NCBI GenBank assembly: GCA_035505975.1
Contig: DATJQJ010000053.1
Location: 1 to 64,000, forward strand
Source: CAIKOD01 sp035505975
GTDB taxonomy: Archaea; Halobacteriota; Methanomicrobia; Methanomicrobiales; Methanospirillaceae
DNA length: 64,000 nt
Direction: 5' to 3'
Under the pieces are notes generated by a model. It made no database searches, had not been told where the DNA came from, and saw nothing but the letters and a program-made list of their open reading frames with translations. The position numbers were made by a program, and so were the translations under genes. Every line of letters begins with the position of its first letter. Position 1 is the stretch's first letter. Shown one piece after another: positions 55,231 to 63,939 of the stretch.

Positions 55231-55770
55231 GTGAGACAGGAAATAAAAATTGCAGGAAACAGGGTTGGAGCCCTCATCGGAAAAGAGGGAGCAACCAAGA
55301 AAAGACTGGAAGAAAAGTCAGGAACGCGGATGTCCATCGACAGCAAGGAGGGGCTTGTCATCATCGAAGGGGAAGAGGCGCTCGGATTCCTCCGGGCAGT
55401 CGAGACCGTGAACGCGATTAACCGGGGGTTTTCTCCCGAGAGGGCCTTCTGTCTTCTCGAAGATGAAGACCTGATCCTTGATGTCATCGACCTCTCGGCC
55501 ATTGCCGACAACCCCCGGCAACTCGACAGGCTCAGGGGAAGGATCATCGGCAAGGACGGGAAATCACGCGAGCAGATCGAGGACATGACCCAGGTGTCGG
55601 TATCGGTATATGGAAAGACCATCGCACTGATCGGGTTGCCCGAGCAGATCAAGGTCGCCCGAAGCGCTATCGACATGCTGGTCCAGGGAGTTCCCCATGA
55701 GATGGTCTTCTCGTTCCTGGAAAAGAAAAAACGTGAAGCAAAACAGGATATCATCAGCTATTACTATTGA
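55231..55770 (+). CDS. KH-domain RNA-binding protein (Pno1/Dim2-like)
   Basis: A 179-residue protein with two KH domains: IAGNRVGALIGKEGATKKRL (GxxG loop GKEG) near the N-terminus and LRGRIIGKDGKSREQIEDM (GKDG) in the middle. It is the archaeal relative of Pno1/Dim2, which works with Rio kinases in 16S rRNA maturation. The operon position behind rio1 agrees. Start codon is GTG. Confidence 0.92.
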   Translation: MRQEIKIAGNRVGALIGKEGATKKRLEEKSGTRMSIDSKEGLVIIEGEEALGFLRAVETVNAINRGFSPERAFCLLEDEDLILDVIDLSAIADNPRQLDRLRGRIIGKDGKSREQIEDMTQVSVSVYGKTIALIGLPEQIKVARSAIDMLVQGVPHEMVFSFLEKKKREAKQDIISYYY

Positions 55771-55847
55771 GGCCAGCCGTCTCTGACTGCCATGAACGAC
55801 ACGTTGGGTACATTTCCACTGCAGTTTAAATACGGATCCCTAAGCTT

Positions 55848-55859
55848 AATTGATCAATT
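55848..55859. promoter_or_regulatory. Palindrome upstream of hel308
   Basis: AATTGATCAATT is a perfect 12-bp palindrome about 100 bp before the hel308 start and about 15 bp downstream of a TATA-like TTTAAATAC (55826-55834). It could be an operator, but no regulator can be named. Confidence 0.3.
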
Positions 55860-55957
55860 TAACTGATTTGCAGTAGTATTAGAGTGGAATCAATGGGGTT
55901 ATGGTTTGTCACCGGGGAACAGGACCATTCTCTACCACAGGTCGGGGGAGGCACTCC

Positions 55958-58123
55958 GTGAATATATCTGAATTGCCTATCCCCGCAGGCCTCCGGAATT
56001 ATTACGCACGTTCCGGGATTACCGGGTTATATCCTCCGCAGGCGGAATGCGTCGATAAGGGGATGTTCGACGGAAAAAACCTCCTCGTCGCGATCCCCAC
56101 GGCGAGCGGGAAAACTCTTATCGCCGAGATGGCGATGCACCACCACATAGGAGCAGGGGGCAAATGCCTGTACATTGTCCCCTTAAAAGCACTGGCCAGT
56201 GAAAAATTCGAAGACTTTTCCGGAAAGGGCGTGAAAGTTGGCATATCTACAGGAGATTTCGACCGGCGCGACGAGTCGCTCGGTGCCAACGATATCATCG
56301 TGGCGACCAGTGAAAAAGTAGACTCGCTCATCAGGAACAGTGCCCACTGGCTCTCCGATATCTCACTCCTGGTGGTGGATGAGGTGCACCTGATCGATTC
56401 TCCCGACAGGGGGGCTACCGTCGAGATGGTAATTACCAAGATGCGTTTCCGCAACCCTGCCATGCAGGTGATCGCTCTTAGCGCAACGATTGGAAATCCC
56501 GGCGTTCTCGCCCGATGGATGGATGCAGAACTGGTGACGTCGGAATGGAGGCCGGTGGACCTCCGCCAGGGGGTGTTCTATAACGGAAAGATCAGGTTCC
56601 ATGACCAGTGCCGGCCCGTGAAGGTCGTTTCAAAATATGATGATTTAAACCTCTGTCTCGACACGATTGAAGAGGGCGGTCAGTGCCTGGTTTTTGTTTC
56701 ATCGAGGAAAAATGCCGAGGCATTTGCAAAACGGGCCGCACAGGCACTGAAATGCGAAAGCAAGGACCTGGATGGCTATTTTGACCGGCTGAAAAAACTT
56801 GCTGAGACCGATATCGATAAGACGCTTGCTGCATGCGTTCACGCGGGTGCTGCATTTCACCATGCCGGATTGAACCACCAAATCCGGTCAATAATTGAGG
56901 ATGGCTTTCGGAAGGGGCACATCAAAACAATTTCCTCGACACCCACGCTGGCTGCGGGGCTGAACCTGCCTGCACGCCGGGTGATAATCAGGGATTACCG
57001 GAGGTTTGCTTCAGGGGAGGGAATGGTACCGATCCCGGTCAGGGAATACCACCAGATGGCAGGGAGGGCCGGAAGACCCCGCCTCGATCCGTACGGGGAG
57101 GCGGTATTGATTGCCAAGGACGAACAGGACGTCGATGCACTGTTCGAATGGTACATCGATGCGCCTGCCGAGGATATCTATTCCCAGGCAGGTTCCGAGA
57201 CCCAGCTCTGCACCCACATTCTCTCCCTGATCGCATCGGGGTTCGTCAGGTCGCGGCAGGATATTACCTCCTTTATGGACCGGACATTTTTCCTTTTCCA
57301 GCATAAGCAGAGCAGGATAATCCCCAAAGTGATCGATCGGGTGATCGATTTCCTTTGTTCTTCGGAGATGATCACCATCAACCGGGAGATCATTTCGGCT
57401 ACCGAATTCGGTTACCTGGTCTCACGCCTGTACATCGACCCGCGGGGAGCCGAGACGATCGTGCAGGGCATGATCTCCGCCGAAGAGTACTCGGATTCCG
57501 GCCTTCTCCAGTTGATCTGCAGCACGCCCGATATGTATACCCTTTATGTAAGCAATAAAGACCGTCCTTATCTCGACAGGTTTTATTGCGACAATGAATC
57601 CGGGTTATGGCTCGAAATCCCCCCCGACGAGGAGGAGCAGTTTTACCGGGGCCTGAAAACGACCATGCTCCTCCTGGACTGGTCTCACGAGCTGTCAGAC
57701 ACGGCGATCTGCGAACGCTATTCGGTAGGTCCGGGAGACATCTACTCGATGGTGGAAAGTATCAACTGGCTCCTTCATGCCACATCACGACTCACACCGA
57801 TGTTCGCCCCGAAGTTTGGGAATTCGGTCCGTGAGCTGGAGTCCTGCATGAAGTATGGCGTGAAACGGGAACTGCTGCCACTGGTCAGACTCAAAAATAT
57901 CGGCAGGGTGCGGGCACGCCGGTTGTTCAATAACGGCATCACCGGCCCCGAGGAGATCAGGCAGGCCGGAATGGAACGGATTTCCTCAATCCTCGGTAAA
58001 GGCATTGCAGAGCAACTATTCAAAAATGCAGGCCTCGGCAAGCGTTTCCAGGAATCTCCTGATGCTGATGATACGCCAACATCCAGACCTGAACAATCAA
58101 CCCTGTCGCATTTTGGTGACTGA
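55958..58123 (+). CDS. hel308: ATP-dependent DNA helicase Hel308
   Basis: A 721-residue superfamily 2 helicase that remodels stalled replication forks. Walker A AIPTASGKTLIAEM (about 44-57), DEVH box VVDEVHLID, SATIGN motif, motif VI QMAGRAGRPR, and a C-terminal winged-helix and ratchet region ending with helix-hairpin-helix text IGRVRARRLFNNGI. I chose GTG at 55958 because GGGGGAGG precedes it by seven bases; the frame opens 19 codons earlier without family similarity. cgi121 starts two bases after the stop. Confidence 0.95.
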   Translation: MNISELPIPAGLRNYYARSGITGLYPPQAECVDKGMFDGKNLLVAIPTASGKTLIAEMAMHHHIGAGGKCLYIVPLKALASEKFEDFSGKGVKVGISTGDFDRRDESLGANDIIVATSEKVDSLIRNSAHWLSDISLLVVDEVHLIDSPDRGATVEMVITKMRFRNPAMQVIALSATIGNPGVLARWMDAELVTSEWRPVDLRQGVFYNGKIRFHDQCRPVKVVSKYDDLNLCLDTIEEGGQCLVFVSSRKNAEAFAKRAAQALKCESKDLDGYFDRLKKLAETDIDKTLAACVHAGAAFHHAGLNHQIRSIIEDGFRKGHIKTISSTPTLAAGLNLPARRVIIRDYRRFASGEGMVPIPVREYHQMAGRAGRPRLDPYGEAVLIAKDEQDVDALFEWYIDAPAEDIYSQAGSETQLCTHILSLIASGFVRSRQDITSFMDRTFFLFQHKQSRIIPKVIDRVIDFLCSSEMITINREIISATEFGYLVSRLYIDPRGAETIVQGMISAEEYSDSGLLQLICSTPDMYTLYVSNKDRPYLDRFYCDNESGLWLEIPPDEEEQFYRGLKTTMLLLDWSHELSDTAICERYSVGPGDIYSMVESINWLLHATSRLTPMFAPKFGNSVRELESCMKYGVKRELLPLVRLKNIGRVRARRLFNNGITGPEEIRQAGMERISSILGKGIAEQLFKNAGLGKRFQESPDADDTPTSRPEQSTLSHFGD

Positions 58124-58125
58124 AA

Positions 58126-58722
58126 ATGCACCGGATACCAACCGATAAAGGACCAGAGGGTTCATCAAGGGATCAATTCGGAAATATCGCCGGTTCCGAT
58201 TGGCCGGAAACTGGTCACCCCTGCAGCATCCGCCAGGTAGTGTTCACTACCAACGACATCCCGGGTTTCCTTAGACGTCTGCGAACTATTTCGGCCGATT
58301 TTGGTTCACACATCATTTTGTTTGACAAAGAGATGATGGCCGGGAGGAGCCACGTTAACATTGCCCTGTCCCATGCGTTTCGTGCGGCCGGATCGAATAC
58401 CTGCATCTCGAGTTCGGTCGAGATCGAGGCACTTTTATATGCAGCAGGTTCCCGCCAGGTTATCGACGGGACCAGGTTCGGGATCCACGAAGGGGTCAAC
58501 CTTGCGTACCTCTGCCTCTGTCCTGATAACAAGGAGGCCTGGAATATCCTCTCCCATGACATGAAAGAAACATCTGACGAATGGGAGAGGATTGACGCGA
58601 TCAAGAGATCCCGGCTTATGTCGATCTTCAATATAACCCCCGAAGAACTTAGAGTCGCCGGGGAAGACCGGTTAAAAGACCTGGTCATGGAGCGGGTAGC
58701 CCTTCTCGACGCCTATAAATAG
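58126..58722 (+). CDS. cgi121: KEOPS complex subunit Cgi121
   Basis: A 198-residue Cgi121 homologue, the tRNA-recruiting subunit of the KEOPS complex that makes t6A37 in tRNA. Hallmarks: EMMAGRSHVNIALSHAFRA and the strongly conserved SVEIEALLYAAGSRQV. The first 30 residues are a Pro/Gly-rich extension not typical of the family, so a later start is possible. Translationally close-packed behind hel308. Confidence 0.9.
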   Translation: MHRIPTDKGPEGSSRDQFGNIAGSDWPETGHPCSIRQVVFTTNDIPGFLRRLRTISADFGSHIILFDKEMMAGRSHVNIALSHAFRAAGSNTCISSSVEIEALLYAAGSRQVIDGTRFGIHEGVNLAYLCLCPDNKEAWNILSHDMKETSDEWERIDAIKRSRLMSIFNITPEELRVAGEDRLKDLVMERVALLDAYK

Positions 58723-58867
58723 AGATTGATCTGTCGTCGGGCCTGTTGCTGGACCTGCGAATCGGGGTGTTGGGACGGGTTGATACACTCCACCTGGTGG
58801 AATGGCCATCCGGGTATCTCTCTGGGACCGCAGTTACAGGTGCCCTGGTCAACCTTGCCAGTCGTTT

Positions 58868-58873
58868 AAAAAA
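58868..58873 (-). terminator. Oligo-T terminator after moaB
   Basis: Six T residues on the minus strand, followed by further T-rich sequence, lie about 10 bases after the moaB stop codon. Confidence 0.4.
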
Positions 58874-58882
58874 CGGGTTTTA

Positions 58883-59371
58883 TTATTTCCCTGCATGCGT
58901 CAGAATGTGAACGATTTCGGGGAGGATCAGTTCCCGTGTTGCAAGTGTTACCGCTCCATTGGACCCTGGTATGCAGAAAACAGCCTTCTTCTGGATTATT
59001 CCCCCGCTGGCCCGCGAGAGCATCGCAGAGGTCCCAACCTCGTCAAGACTTTTAAGCCTGAATAACTCACCGAATCCATCGATCTTCTTCTCGAACAAGG
59101 GCTCCACTGCTTCGATGGTGCAGTCGTCGTGGGTAAGCCCGGTTCCTCCGTTGATGACGAGACAATTGCAGGATTTCAGTCCACATATTAGCATTTCCCG
59201 GATCTCTGCGATAGAATCGGGCACTATTCCGAGGTGCTCCGTAACTATTCCTGCCTCCCTGAGAAGTGCAACAATTATTTTTCCACTGGAATCGGTATCA
59301 GTGCTTCGTGAACTGGAGACCGTTATTACCCCGGCCTTTATTTCAAGGGCTTTCCTGTGTTCTGGATCCAT
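58883..59371 (-). CDS. moaB: MoaB/Mog-family molybdopterin biosynthesis protein
   Basis: A 162-residue MPT-adenylyltransferase-like protein (MoaB/MogA), which activates molybdopterin for metal insertion; methanogens need it for tungsten/molybdenum formylmethanofuran dehydrogenase. Motifs: AGVITVSSSRSTDTDSSG, VINGGTGLTHDDCTIEAV and IPGSNGAVTLA. I use the ATG at 59371; a GTG one codon earlier is possible. It reads away from the origin region. Confidence 0.9.
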   Translation of the reverse strand: MDPEHRKALEIKAGVITVSSSRSTDTDSSGKIIVALLREAGIVTEHLGIVPDSIAEIREMLICGLKSCNCLVINGGTGLTHDDCTIEAVEPLFEKKIDGFGELFRLKSLDEVGTSAMLSRASGGIIQKKAVFCIPGSNGAVTLATRELILPEIVHILTHAGK

Positions 59372-59445
59372 CACGTACCTATCATGAGGCTATGGTAAAA
59401 ACCTAGCGAGTCCGGTTTTTTTCAAATTGGTGATAGGGATCCGCT

Positions 59446-59467
59446 ACCCCTTTATTTCCACTGGAGG
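59446..59467 (-). repeat. ORB-like origin recognition box 1
   Basis: On the minus strand: TCCAGTGGAAATAAAGGGG followed by TA. It matches the archaeal origin recognition box pattern (dyad TCCAnTGGAA followed by an AAAGGGG G-string) bound by Orc1/Cdc6. Confidence 0.78.
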
Positions 59468-59612
59468 AAGAATATTTGTCGGAGAGCTCCGGAAAAGACC
59501 TTTATTAGAGGGCGATCTTTATTCTCGATCCCCCAAAAATTCTGCGATCAGTTACTATGAACTGAGAGATTAAACTGAAATGACGGGGTATCTTCCATCT
59601 GATTGTTCTGTT

Positions 59613-59632
59613 ATCCGGGGTTAATCCCGGAT
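59613..59632. repeat. Short perfect hairpin in the origin region
   Basis: ATCCGGG and CCCGGAT, separated by six bases, form a perfect 7-bp inverted repeat within otherwise AT-rich DNA. It is followed by seven A residues. Role unknown. Confidence 0.5.
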
Positions 59633-60366
59633 TAAAAAAAGACCATTCTTTATACGATTATCAGGCTGGCTGCCGGGTGACTTACGGCAATTATTCAACA
59701 GGTTTATTATGAAAGTGTACCATATTCTGGTTTTTCCCCTGATTTATTGTTATATCAAATCAATAATATCTCTGGATTTTCAGGAGCCTTTATACACCCT
59801 TCCAAGTATGCTACGTAATTAAGATAGTACCATCTTTAGATTCTACGAAGTCTGTTTTTTACTTACAAAGTATTAGTCTGAAAAAAATAGTGGTAACAAT
59901 CCTCATCGCTTCCCATTTTATATTTTATTTCATATTTTTAATTCGTATAATATATATATAAGAATAATCATAATCTTAAATGACCGTTTCTTTTGTACCA
60001 ATTATTACTAAAAGCATCATTTCAATCCGGGTCTCCAATGGAAATCATACCCTCTCCCTGTGATATCACAAACGGAGGAATTCACCGTGAAATCCCCGTG
60101 CATTGGTAAATATTTTTATGAAATATTTGGTAATAGTGATAAAAAAATAAAATCAGTTTTTTTCCGAATTCGATTCCTTATGGTAATCATCAATTTGTTT
60201 TAAAAAAATTCTGAAATTGCCACTGGAAAAACTTACGAATATTCCGTTTCAAGGGATTGATTTTCGTGGATCCGAAGGTTTATGCACTTGCTGTAATGGT
60301 GCTTCCACTCCTGATAGAAATATAAAATTATTCAATATTATTTGATTTTGAGCTTGATTTTCAATA

Positions 60367-60390
60367 GTTCCATTGGAAGCAAAGGGGTTT
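60367..60390 (+). repeat. ORB-like origin recognition box 2
   Basis: TTCCATTGGAAGCAAAGGGG on the plus strand, pointing toward orc1/cdc6. It shares dyad, spacing and G-string with box 1 and lies in the opposite orientation about 0.9 kb away, and about 70 bp before the orc1/cdc6 start. Confidence 0.8.
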
Positions 60391-60456
60391 ATCCATACGA
60401 AAAAATCGATCAGATTTTATGTATGGATACCTAAGGATCACATCCACTGGAGTAGT

Positions 60457-61740
60457 ATGCCTGAAGACCACGATACATCGGTAGGACTCTTTAAAAAGTT
60501 CCTCGCAAATAATAAAATTTTCAAGAACAGAGAGGTCCTCAGGCATTCCTACAGACCGCAAATCCTCCCCCACCGGCGGCCCCAGATAGACCAGGTGGCA
60601 TCGATACTGGCACCGGCTTTAAAGAATGAAACTCCGTCGAATATTCTTATCTATGGCAAAACCGGGACCGGCAAAACAGCTTGCACCAGATACGTGGGCT
60701 CTGAGCTCGAAAATGCCAGCACCCAGATGGGGACCCTCTGCAGGGTCGTCCACCTGAACTGCGAGGTGATCGATACCCAGTACCGGGTCCTTGCACAGAT
60801 ATCGAAATGTCTTCTTGGACCAGACGAGACCGCGAGCGATAAACTCAGGGCCCACATCCCGATGACAGGGTGGCCGACTGACCAGGTGTACCAGGAGCTG
60901 AAAAACCAGCTCGAAACGGCGGGCGGGGTCCTCATCATCATTCTCGACGAAATTGACAAGCTTGTAAAGAAGAGTGGGGATGAAACGCTCTACAACCTGA
61001 CCAGGATCAATGCCGATCTCAAGCGGTCCAAGGTAAGCATGATCGGTATATCCAACGACCTGAGTTTCAAGGATTTCCTGGACCCAAGAGTCCTTTCCTC
61101 GCTCTCGGAGGAGGAACTTGTGTTCCCGCCCTATAATGCTCCCCAGCTGGTCGACATCCTCCAGCAGAGGGCCGAGGCCTCGTTCGTGGAAACAGCTCTC
61201 GAAGAAGGAGTAATTCCTTTATGTGCAGCACTGGCAGCGCAGGAACATGGCGATGCGCGGCGCGCCCTGGACCTCCTCCGGGTTTCAGGGGAGATAGCTG
61301 ATCGGGCCGAGGCCGACCGTGTGCGGGAGGAGCATGTCAAACAGGCACAGGCGAAAATAGAAAGCGACAGCATGGTGGAGTGTGTTTCAACGCTCCCGAC
61401 TCAGAGCAAGGTCGTGCTCTATTGTATGCTCCTCCTCGACCAGTCGGGCAGGAATATATTTACAAGCGGGGAAGTATCCCGTATTTACAAGGAGATCGCC
61501 CCGACACTCGATCTCGATGTCCTTACCCACCGGAGAATAACGGACCTGATCAGCGAACTGAATATGCTCGGCGTGATCAATACCCGGGTTGTCAGCCGTG
61601 GCCGTTATGGAAGGACAAAAGAGATGTGGTTTGATGCTAATACCTATAAGATATGGGACGTGATTCTGAACGACCCCCGTCTGAGTGAGCATGGGCTCGC
61701 ACAGATCGATCCAAACTGGGTCAGGAATCTGTTCAGGTGA
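60457..61740 (+). CDS. cdc6: Orc1/Cdc6 replication initiator
   Basis: A 427-residue AAA+ initiator that binds ORB elements and loads the MCM helicase. Walker A GKTGTGKTACT (about 66-76), Walker B IIILDEIDKLV, sensor 1 IGISNDLSF, and a C-terminal winged helix (for example GEVSRIYKEIAPTLDLDVLTHRRITD segments). The frame opens 28 codons earlier, but ATG at 60457 has GGAG four bases upstream and fits the family start (MPEDHDTSVGLFKKFL). Position beside the inverted ORB pair supports initiator function. Confidence 0.95.
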   Translation: MPEDHDTSVGLFKKFLANNKIFKNREVLRHSYRPQILPHRRPQIDQVASILAPALKNETPSNILIYGKTGTGKTACTRYVGSELENASTQMGTLCRVVHLNCEVIDTQYRVLAQISKCLLGPDETASDKLRAHIPMTGWPTDQVYQELKNQLETAGGVLIIILDEIDKLVKKSGDETLYNLTRINADLKRSKVSMIGISNDLSFKDFLDPRVLSSLSEEELVFPPYNAPQLVDILQQRAEASFVETALEEGVIPLCAALAAQEHGDARRALDLLRVSGEIADRAEADRVREEHVKQAQAKIESDSMVECVSTLPTQSKVVLYCMLLLDQSGRNIFTSGEVSRIYKEIAPTLDLDVLTHRRITDLISELNMLGVINTRVVSRGRYGRTKEMWFDANTYKIWDVILNDPRLSEHGLAQIDPNWVRNLFR

Positions 61741-61745
61741 GAACA

Positions 61746-62237
61746 ATGGATGAAAAGGATAAAATCCTCCTCCAGTTACTTGAGGAAAACAGCCGTGTTA
61801 CAGCCGATGAACTATCCGTCATGACAGAACTCCCTGTCGCAGAGGTCGCGAGCCGGATAGCAGCGCTGGAGGAGGCCTGTATTATCCGAAAATATTCCAC
61901 CGTCGTCGATTGGGAACGGGCCGGCAGGGAAGTCGTATCGGCAATAATTGAATTGAAAGTAAGCCCTGAGCGGGATTTCGGCTATGACCGGATCGCGGAG
62001 AGGATTGCTAAATTCAACCAGGTCAGGGCGCTCCGCCTGATCACCGGGACGTACGATTTCCAGCTCCTGGTCACCGGCAGCACGATGCAGGACGTGGCAA
62101 GGTTCGTATCGGAACATATCGCACCGATGGACCGGATACGGGAAACGGCCACTCATATCATCATGAAGACCTACAAGGAAAATGGCAATACCATTATCGA
62201 ACATGAAAGCGGGGAAAGGATCCCCTATTCCTTCTAG
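61746..62237 (+). CDS. Lrp/AsnC-family transcriptional regulator
   Basis: A 163-residue regulator with an N-terminal winged helix (EKDKILLQLLEENSRVTADE, then SRIAALEEACIIRKYSTVVD) and a C-terminal RAM ligand-binding domain (RALRLITGTYDFQLLVTGST). The GGTGAG upstream supports the ATG at 61746. It is directly upstream of an aminotransferase gene (8 bp), so it probably senses an amino acid and controls that gene. Confidence 0.9.
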   Translation: MDEKDKILLQLLEENSRVTADELSVMTELPVAEVASRIAALEEACIIRKYSTVVDWERAGREVVSAIIELKVSPERDFGYDRIAERIAKFNQVRALRLITGTYDFQLLVTGSTMQDVARFVSEHIAPMDRIRETATHIIMKTYKENGNTIIEHESGERIPYSF

Positions 62238-62245
62238 GTGGCAGG

Positions 62246-63406
62246 ATGAGAAATTTTATCTCAAGGCTGGCTTCAGAGATACCGCCGTCGGGAATTAGAA
62301 AGTTTTTCGACCTCGCACTTACGATAGACGGAGTCATATCGCTTGGTGTCGGCGAACCCGATTTCAGGACCCCCTGGAATATCTGCGAATCGAGCATCTA
62401 TTCGATTGAACAAGGTATTACCTCGTATACATCGAACCGTGGTCTGAAATCGTTGCTCGACAACCTCTCGCAGTATCTCGGGGAGCATTATGGTCTTCAT
62501 TACGATGCCGATCGGGAGATTATCGTCACGACCGGGGTATCGGAGGCACTGGATATCGCCATCAGGGCTGTAACAGACCCGGGCGATGAAATCCTCGTTA
62601 CGGAGCCTATTTATGTCTCCTATGCCCCCTGCGTCACCCTCGCCGGCGGAGTCCCCGTCCCTGTCCCCTGCCGTGAAAAAGATCGCTTCAGGGTGACGCC
62701 CGATGCCATTATGGAGCGGATTACCGGCAGGACGAAAGCCCTCATATTGAATTTCCCCAACAATCCTACCGGAGCGGTGCTTGGCAGGGATGACCTCCGG
62801 ATGATCGCGGATATTGCCTGCGACCACGACCTCCTCGTGATCAGCGATGAAGTCTATGCAGAACTTACCTATGATGGCCCGCATACCGCTGTGGCCACGA
62901 TTGATGGGTTGCGGGAACGTACCATAACCCTGAATGGATTTTCAAAAGCCTATGCAATGACAGGATGGCGAGTCGGTTATCTCTGTGCTCCCGAACCCAT
63001 CTGCGATGCAGCCCTGAAAATCCACCAGTACGTCATGTTGTGTGCCCCGGTCATGGGACAGATCGCTGCAAACGAAGCGTTGAAAAACGGTGAGGAAGAG
63101 AAAGACCGGATGGTATCTGAGTACCGGGTCCGCAGAAATACCTTTGTCCACGACCTGAACCGGATCGGCCTGCCCTGTCATGTTCCCGAAGGGGCATTTT
63201 ATGCCTTCCCTTCGGTGAAGGAGACCGGGCTGTCAGATCTCGAGTTCGCCGAGCAGCTCTTAAAAGAGGAACGGGTCGCGGTCGTGCCTGGATCGGTCTT
63301 TGGAGAAACCGCCAGCGGCCACCTGCGCTGTGCATATGCCGTCTCAAGGAGCGATCTGAAAGAGGCCGTTTCAAGAATGGAACGATTCATGGCTACCCTT
63401 CATTAA
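62246..63406 (+). CDS. Class I/II pyridoxal-phosphate aminotransferase
   Basis: A 386-residue fold-type I aminotransferase (aspartate/aromatic aminotransferase-like). Cofactor features: LGVGEPDFRTP near the N-terminus, NFPNNPTGAVLGRDD, VISDEVYAELTYDG, and the PLP lysine in TLNGFSKAYAMTGWRVGYL. C-terminal arginine lies in SGHLRCAYAVSR. Substrate is not determined. GGTGG precedes the ATG by four bases. Downstream is an intergenic element and purA. Confidence 0.93.
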   Translation: MRNFISRLASEIPPSGIRKFFDLALTIDGVISLGVGEPDFRTPWNICESSIYSIEQGITSYTSNRGLKSLLDNLSQYLGEHYGLHYDADREIIVTTGVSEALDIAIRAVTDPGDEILVTEPIYVSYAPCVTLAGGVPVPVPCREKDRFRVTPDAIMERITGRTKALILNFPNNPTGAVLGRDDLRMIADIACDHDLLVISDEVYAELTYDGPHTAVATIDGLRERTITLNGFSKAYAMTGWRVGYLCAPEPICDAALKIHQYVMLCAPVMGQIAANEALKNGEEEKDRMVSEYRVRRNTFVHDLNRIGLPCHVPEGAFYAFPSVKETGLSDLEFAEQLLKEERVAVVPGSVFGETASGHLRCAYAVSRSDLKEAVSRMERFMATLH

Positions 63407-63478
63407 CTCTTTTAGTCCTTCCCGATAAGTCTGCCCAGGTATCCTGAATTCAGGGAAGGGGGCAAAAGTCCCCGGTCT

Positions 63479-63598
63479 CACCCACCCGTGGGACAGATGG
63501 GGCCGGTTTATTTCGGGGACGTGGAATTAATTGGTTTACATCAGTTCCTTGTCACAACCGGTTCGCCCCAGCGGTGGAAGAAGCCCGGGAGCGTCAGC
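63479..63598 (+). repeat. Dispersed structured intergenic element, copy E (degraded)
   Basis: A divergent copy recognised by TGGAATTAATT...CAGTTCCTTGTC, CCCCAGCGGTGG and the conserved end GAAGCCCGGGAGCGTCAG. Stem 1 is not intact. It lies in the 533-bp gap between the aminotransferase stop and purA; 63407-63478 and 63599-63880 show no gene or motif I can support. Confidence 0.6.
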
Positions 63599-63939
63599 TA
63601 GCTCAATTTCCATTCAAGAGCTTCAGAAATGAAGGGCATCAGGAAATGAATGGCAGCGTCAATACAGGGTTCCCCGAAGCAAAATTTCCTACCAATTAAC
63701 AGGTTAGGGGCTTTTCATTCCGGATATCAATATTGCCATTTTGCATTTGACCGGACCAGTCAATAACACCTTCCCGGTGGTATTCATTTCATCACAGAAC
63801 GATGGTCAATCCGGGCAATCCGAACTATCCGGCCGGGTAAGAATTCTCTCTCCTTTATTCTCCAGGAGCATAATACCCTTTCCGGAAACCCGGGATATAG
63901 ATTTATTGCGTTTATCGACCCATACTGTACGATAGAAGA

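Larger units (their letters stand above)
59446..60390. other. Putative chromosomal replication origin (oriC)
   Basis: A gap of more than 1 kb between moaB and orc1/cdc6 has no credible gene. It is much more AT-rich than the rest of the window, with an almost pure A/T tract around 59926-59980 (including TATATATATA), a likely unwinding element. It is bracketed by two ORB-like boxes in inverted orientation (59446-59467 minus, 60367-60390 plus). A perfect 7-bp hairpin (ATCCGGG/CCCGGAT) lies at 59613-59632. Weak half-boxes appear at 60032-60049 and 60219-60233. This arrangement next to orc1/cdc6 is typical of archaeal origins. Confidence 0.78.

Noticed and set aside
59278..59294. TTTTCCACTGGAATCGG resembling half an ORB box
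   Set aside because: It lies inside the moaB coding region and lacks the AAAGGGG tail; treated as chance, although its proximity to the origin was noted.
60032..60049. TCTCCAATGGAAATCATA as a third ORB box
   Set aside because: It has the dyad but not the G-string, so I list it only as a weak half-box within the origin.
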